NCBI GenBank assembly: GCA_037951105.1
Contig: JBAMJV010011300.1
Location: 47,068-111,067 of the forward strand
Source: Echinarachnius parma
Taxonomy: Eukaryota > Echinodermata > Echinoidea > Clypeasteroida > Echinarachniidae
Reading direction: 5' to 3'
DNA length: 64,000 nucleotides
Shown here: positions 58,491 through 64,000 of the stretch, piece after piece
How positions within the stretch are numbered: the first letter of the stretch is position 1
How the letters are laid out: each line of letters opens with the position of its first letter
The notes under the pieces: generated by a model
Seen by the model: the letters and a program-made list of their open reading frames with translations, nothing else
Told to the model about the DNA's origin: nothing
Database searches by the model: none
Position numbers and translations under genes: made by a program

Positions 58491-60114
58491 CATAACAATG
58501 TCACGGACATGTTCATTCAGTCATTCAGTCATTTATATATACTCATTTAAATGAGATGATAAAACAGTGCCCCGAGTTCGAGTAAGGCTTTCGCTTGCTA
58601 GTTTCTCCCACGGAATTGTAGAAATGCGGCGATCATTATAATTCCGTCGTTTCTGCATTTAACAAAAATGATGTATTTTGTTTTGTGTGTACTTTTAAAC
58701 GATGGGTTTCTGCCATCGATACACCACTGCAATCTTCGTCAGACTTTCCCGGTTTCAACGTTGATGGGGTATTCCCACTTTGTGCCCAGTGACTCTCTGA
58801 GAGTATATGGAAATGTGTACGTATTTGATACTAATCATTGTTAAAGATCTCGACTCATGATTGTGATCTATAGGATATAATGTACTTATCAGATGAAAGT
58901 TGACCAAAGAATAAAAATGAATGAATGACAAAATGTATATATATATGCAACATTCCCAGATAATGCCGACGGATACTACAGCTAATTTAACTTGACAATG
59001 CTCATGAATGTGTCACGTTTATTATGATATTGTACATACATATTTACTTGATTGTTGTTGTTGTATCAATTACAATTAGATTGAGTATAATAACAGGTAC
59101 CTTGCTATTAACAAATTTTCAATACCGCAATATAAGACATACATTTTATCTTTCACACCAGTGATTGTGACAGAAACGCATGGTGTCTTAACTTGTAAAC
59201 AGATGTTATATACTCGATGGGATGAATATAAAGAACATTGTTTCCCATTTGATGTTAAAAGGGATAATTATACAGCATACAATACTTGACAATGCGCCTA
59301 CACGTTTTTACGAATAGTTTGCGTTTTCGGTTTATGTTGGATAGTCGTAAGTGGTGTAGTAAAATTAAAGTATAAAAGTGTCACTGTGTGTACAAATAGT
59401 TTTTTATACTAGAATGATATATTGAGTTTCCTTAGGCTTATAGAATGTAATTTGTTGTCGTTGTTATTGTGTAGTTATAGTTTACAATATCACGTGTTTC
59501 CTTGCCATAATAGTGTACAGTATACGAGAAATCTCCTACTAAGGTGGATTAATTTCATAACCATTTAATGATAATTAAAGGATACTTTAGTTTGAGTCGC
59601 GAGGGCGGTTCAAGAAATATGTTTGTGTGAGAGGTAGTGGAAAACACTAATTGTATTGTATATAATTTAAAAAGCACCTGATTATTTCAGACAAAATACA
59701 TTTCTTCTTCTTTATTGTATTTACATCAGTTTATATTATCCATAAATATATTGCATTTAATTTAATATCGACACCACATTCATTCATTAATGTGAATAAA
59801 ATTATTATTTAAGTCTATTATATGCAAGAATGTAAATATAATAACGTGCATGCTTTTACATTGTTTATGATAATCTCTTTATTGAATTACATGTATCTTT
59901 AAAAAGCGGATTCCATCCCGGCCTTAATGGCTGCTATTTGAATGAAAAAATACTTCTACCTTAGCCATTAAATTGTATATTTTTCTCCATTCATACATGG
60001 TTAAATAATATGTTTCAGTTTTAGAAGATAACTTGCAAGTTTTAGAAGATAACTTGCAAGTTTTAGTCATTTATTTTCAGTTGACCAAAACATCACAACG
60101 GATCGTCATTATAC
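58491..60114. other. unit 3 TRIM 3' flank
   Basis: Aligns to 37700-37960 and 40418-41300, and to 13140-14570. Contains the empty LINE site near 58850 and a TTAA-MITE relic from about 59573. A 19-bp direct repeat (TTTTAGAAGATAACTTGCAA) lies at 60020-60062. Confidence 0.6.
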
Positions 60115-61365
60115 TAGTGGGACAGATAGCTGTAACAATCGTTCAAATAGTCATACAAGCACCCAAAGTGGCATGTACATTACCTTTGGTTCACTTTTTC
60201 AGAAAAAGATATTAGCCACGCAAAATTCCAACATGGCGGCCATTTTCCAAGATGGCTGCCAAAAATCTACTTTTTGTCCATAAAAAGAAAAATAATTAGT
60301 CGATTTCAATGTTCTTGTGTCGATTCCAGTTACATATGGGCATGCAGAAACTAAATGTGGTATATCTAGTCCCTATCCACATATGTAGCTACTGTTAAAA
60401 TTCAACATGGCGGCCATCTTCCAAGATGGCCGCCAAAAAGCTACTTTTTGTCTTAAGAAATAATTAATTTGTCGGTTTCAATGATCTGGGAGCCGATACT
60501 AATTATGTATAGTAAGCAGAAACCAAATGTGCCATATTCGGTCCCTATCCAGTGGCGTAGCTACTGTGAAATTCCAACATGGCGGACATTTTCTAAGATG
60601 GCCGCCAAAAAGAAACATTTTGTCATAACGATGAGAATTAATTTGGTGATTCATAATCTGCGAGTCCATTCTAATTATGCATGGTATGCAGACACGAATG
60701 TGATTCATTTAGTCCCTATCCATTGGCGAAGCTACTGTATAAATCTAAAATGGCGGCTATTTTCCAAGATGGCTGCCAAAAAAGCAAAACAAAATGCATA
60801 CAAATAGGCTGAGTTGGTCTAATTAAATGCATCTTGTCCAGAATCGATATAAAACGTGTATGGTATGCAAAAGCTAAAACGTGCTACATATCCAAAGGTG
60901 TAGCTAGAAGGGGGGTGGGGTAACCCTCAACCCATCTGTTGGGAAGTCATTGTGCAATAAGCCCAATTTGTTTCTTTAAATGTATTAAGTGGATTATAAA
61001 AAGATAAATATTGTATTCGATAATGAGGTGTGAGAGAGTGAAAGAATTTCCGTAGGATGGGGCCGACGAAGGGTTGACTGGTAAAGTGAACTGGCAAAGT
61101 TAACTAGTAGCAAGTAACGAACTATTGTGATGGATGTCGAAACTATGTACGCCTATTCTAGACTATTATGTGTGATTTAGGTTCTGTACCTATTATAAGG
61201 CGAGTATTGTGATATAGTCATGCAGTGCCTTCAGGAGGTAACATGTATATGTCTGAAAAACAGAAATGCCGATTCCTGAATGTAAATCAGTTCACAGTTT
61301 TGCTTGAAACAAGGGGCAGTTAATTCTCGTGCCAGAAAATTCCTAGAGGTTATAATCGCTTGTAA
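60115..61365. mobile_element. partial copy of the ATGGCGGCC inverted-repeat element
   Basis: Starts TAGTGGGACAGATAGC with the CAAATAGTCATACAAGC subterminal word. Four ~172-bp units follow (ATGGCGGCC near 60233, 60408, 60580, 60752), then core sequence matching 28300-28730 (ATGGATGTCGAAACTATGTA region). No right arm is seen, so it is truncated or rearranged. Confidence 0.78.
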
Positions 61366-61543
61366 CTTGCAATGGACTGATATAGAAGACAATCTCTTTC
61401 AGGATCATTCGCTTGCTTATAAGCCAGTTCGTAATTAGAGCAAGGAGCCCGGAAGACGTCACAGGTCATAGGTCACTGTAACCACAGAAGCTAGCTCGCG
61501 CGCGCAAGCGCTAGTAAGGAAAAACGCACGGCGGCGCGCGAGT

Positions 61544-61780
61544 ATGCACACGTGTAGATTGTCAATGCATAATCCTTCTTCGCGATCGTGGAATCGAACT
61601 CGTCGAAAACGTGACATTTACAGTGCAAGATCTGTCTGTAATTCTTTGTTTCTTGTGTGTGATTTGGCTGTTTTACAATGGGCGGATGAAGATCAAGAAA
61701 TATCTATCGACGAAATTAAGTTGTGGTCTGTTGCTGCGTTGAAGGACTCTCTCCGTAAAAGGAACTTGAAAGTCAGCTAA
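61544..61780 (+). CDS. short ORF with SAP-like C-terminus, possible first exon
   Basis: 78 residues. Basic N-terminus (SWNRTRRKRD), then IDEIKLWSVAALKDSLRKRN, followed by LKVS and stop. This resembles the first helix and turn of a SAP domain, where the usual continuation is G-x-K-x-x-L. The stop falls exactly there, so either the exon is spliced just before it or the copy is truncated. The ORF follows a CpG-rich stretch (61497-61545, GCTCGCGCGCGCAAGC) that could be a promoter. SAP domains bind DNA in host chromatin proteins and also occur at the N-terminus of some transposon-borne proteins. I cannot decide which. Confidence 0.38.
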   Translation: MHTCRLSMHNPSSRSWNRTRRKRDIYSARSVCNSLFLVCDLAVLQWADEDQEISIDEIKLWSVAALKDSLRKRNLKVS

Positions 61781-63173
61781 TGTGCTTTCGTACTCCCTTT
61801 TTTTTTCTTTTTTTTTTCATACACATTTGTTCTCTTTTTTTTCCAACGCTTTATTTGTCTTTAAACTCAACTAAATTAGTTCGTATAACTCACTGCACTT
61901 TGTCCTTATCCCTCGATGTCTGTTGAAATCTTTTGGTCAACATTTAAGCCCTTTTCATTTTTGTGGAGACTTTGATCCGATGTCTTTGAAAGCGTCGCGG
62001 CACCAGCTTCGCGAGTTCGCGGTCGCAACAATCGAAATAGCGGACTCCACGAGCAGCTATGCCGTTAGTATCGCGTGACTTGAACGTGTGGTACGCGCGC
62101 GCTGTACCGGTTACAAATGTTCATAAAAATTAAGTTTTCTTGCAGTACGATGTGACAGAAATAATCGAATTTTGTTGGAAGTGGTTAGCCCAGATGGTGT
62201 TCTTTTTGCCCAGTTAGCACTGAAAGTGTCATGAAATTAGTATTTATGAAGAAAGAGCTTCATTAAGTGTCGGTGTCATACCAGGAAGTAAATTGTCCAT
62301 TGAACACATACACTCAGTGTCGTCTGCTAAGCCCATTTTTCGATCGAGCTGTGGTTCATCCACAGAACCCGGCCGTTCTAGATCGTAATTACGCGCAATG
62401 CGCAGTTGTAATTACGAACTGGCTTATTGCTGTAATATTTCTAATACGCTGACAGAAGGCTTGGTACGAACAGTCACGTCACGTTCACGTTAACGTCACG
62501 TGAACGGTTCTGTACCTTTTGTGAAACAGGTCACCAAATCTACGAAGTGTAGGGGTAAAGTGACCCAACAATTTGTCGTTTTCCATGCCGGTAAAACTCG
62601 AAGTGTCGCGTAACCAAATCGTGACGTGAGCGGTTATCAAGATTTTTTTAAATTGCAAACGCTTGTTACTAAGACTAGACATACACGCACAAAGAGATTT
62701 AAAAATGTCGACGAAATGCAGATACCCCCTTATAAAATCTGTTCAATCATTATGTTTTATAATGTGTACGTGCATAATTCAGAGTAATCTGAGACGATAA
62801 TATGCAGTTTCTGTCATTTAGGTAATGTACAACCATACACTTGCATTATTTGTCTTGTTATTGGAGTATTTTCTAAAGACAGTCGTGCGTGGATTTTGGC
62901 AAATGTTGATTTCCAGCTGAATTGCTACACGCAGCGGACAATTCAGTTCGCATGTTACGCCTGAAGTTCCCGTGCTCGACGTCTCTGAGCGTACTGGCCC
63001 TTAACGGCGTTGTATGTGCATGCCTGTGAAAGTGAGTGATGTGAGTGAGTGGTGTGAGAGTGAGTGAGTGAGTTGCAGTGATCAATGAGTTTAAAAGTAA
63101 TAAAACAATGATTTGATTAATAGAGTTTTTTTATGTTATTGAATCGAGTCAATCCTATATATCAGTCAATTAA
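61781..63173. other. CpG-bearing spacer
   Basis: T-runs follow the ORF (61798-61850). CpG-rich patches occur at 62000-62110, and overlapping ACGTCACGTTCACGTTAACG words at 62475-62505. GTGAGTGAGTG repeats at 63035-63075. No gene is supported. Confidence 0.45.
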
Positions 63174-63555
63174 AGGGACTTAGTAACATTGTCCAAATCC
63201 TCAAAATAAAATTATAATATATAGCGGTTTCCCTTATTACTTGTTGTATTCGTATTAACAATAAAATCACGAGGACAGGTTTCGGTTTTTCAATTTCTCC
63301 TTTTGTTACAAAGATAATATGATTGAAGTATTCAGATATAAAAACTCCGGGCGAGTTTTTCTTTCTGTATACAAAGTGAGTGCAGTGAGGTTACTGAATA
63401 TCACTTTGGCATTTTCGCTTCATTACTTGCATACAATGTCCATTTGACTTGAAATTTTCACACAATACCCTGTGGACATATGAGATAACAACAATATACA
63501 TTGCATCAACCATTCATCACTTTTTGCACATGTCAACAAAGTTACTAGATCCCTA
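63174..63555 (+). mobile_element. TTAA-type MITE, 382 bp
   Basis: TTAA at 63170-63173, AGGGACTTAGTAACATTG on the left, GTTACTAGATCCCT on the right before a degraded TATAAC. Nearly collinear with 15088-15465. Confidence 0.8.
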
Positions 63556-64000
63556 TAACAACAATCATTAATCAGTCCAATCATTATAATGAAACAATCA
63601 CACCAACCAATCAATATTAAAGAATCAATTAATGTATTTGACATTCGAACTAGCTACTTGTAGGTAGAGGCGTACCCAGGATTTTTTCAAGGGGTGGGTG
63701 TAGGGGGGGGGGGATATTTCGTCAGACAAATTGAAGTAGCGGGGGGAAATGTGGTAGGGGGTGTCCGTAGAAAATGACCGGCAGCCGATGGACGAGACAG
63801 GACCGGGTCACAAATATCGACCTGGGCGCGACCAAGACATTTCTTGAATTATGTAAGGGGGTGGGGATGGGGGTAGGGGGTGTCACCCCTTCCCCAGCAG
63901 CTGTGTACGCCTATAATTGGTATTTACAGTATAGGTAGGACAGGGTCGGTTGTCACGATTAAATTTACCAGAGGCAATTACGTCTATCTTCATCCATACA
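63556..64000. other. right edge, G-rich repeat sequence
   Basis: AGGCGTACCCAGGATTTTTT (63667) and CTGTGTACGCCTATAATTGG (63900) have inverted GGCGTAC words around G-rich DNA with runs at 63700-63712 and 63857-63880. Looks like a dispersed repeat; boundaries are not clear. Confidence 0.4.

Overview
The window is eukaryotic nuclear DNA, most likely from a marine invertebrate and plausibly a non-vertebrate deuterostome. The evidence is internal TTAGGG tracts, tRNA-derived SINE sequence, many non-autonomous DNA transposons, CpG-poor AT-rich spacers, and single-exon RING/B-box/coiled-coil/beta-propeller (TRIM-type) genes of the kind that are locally amplified in such genomes. Species cannot be fixed from sequence alone. 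I see no bacterial gene, CRISPR array, rRNA or retroviral element.

The backbone is a segmental duplication of one TRIM-bearing unit in three direct copies. Unit 1 (about 5.25-16.1 kb) carries a 629-residue TRIM gene whose RING finger has lost one zinc ligand. Unit 2 (about 16.1-42.6 kb) carries a 915-residue TRIM gene whose propeller domain is duplicated. Unit 3 (about 52.65-60.1 kb) carries a deletion derivative that keeps only the RING. In all three the start codon lies 60 bp downstream of the same TA-flanked MITE. TG-rich microsatellite sits at the unit edges (15.74-16.14, 42.44-42.60 and 52.65-52.79 kb).

Because the units are paralogous, they act as empty-site controls for insertions that entered only one copy. 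Unit 2 is swollen by (a) a 7.27-kb nested block at 19964-27231, bounded by an 8-bp duplication (CATGTACG), and (b) a 3.8-kb inverted-repeat element at 27254-31054 built of ~172-bp ATGGCGGCC-containing repeats. It also holds a SINE with a TTAA MITE inside it, a G-run-ended 8-bp-TSD element at 37967-39616 with two TTAA elements inside it, a 5'-truncated LINE (39690-40417) and a palindromic nest (41498-42361). Unit 3 has its own insertions at 53818-54881 (TA) and 55787-57325 (ATTA).

The most unusual components are two 4.5-5.3 kb TA-type elements (647-5199, and 21263-26586 inverted). They are made almost entirely of ~250-bp and ~120-bp tandem arrays of short self-complementary motifs, and each contains the same nested smaller element. 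The second copy sits inside an element carrying a telomere-repeat tract and a tRNA-like sequence.

Between units 2 and 3 (42.6-52.65 kb) lies about 10 kb of AT-rich DNA with further MITEs, two diverged tandem repeats and hairpins, and no gene I can support. The right end (61.4-64 kb) has a CpG-rich patch with a short ORF resembling the start of a SAP domain, another TTAA MITE and G-rich repeat sequence.
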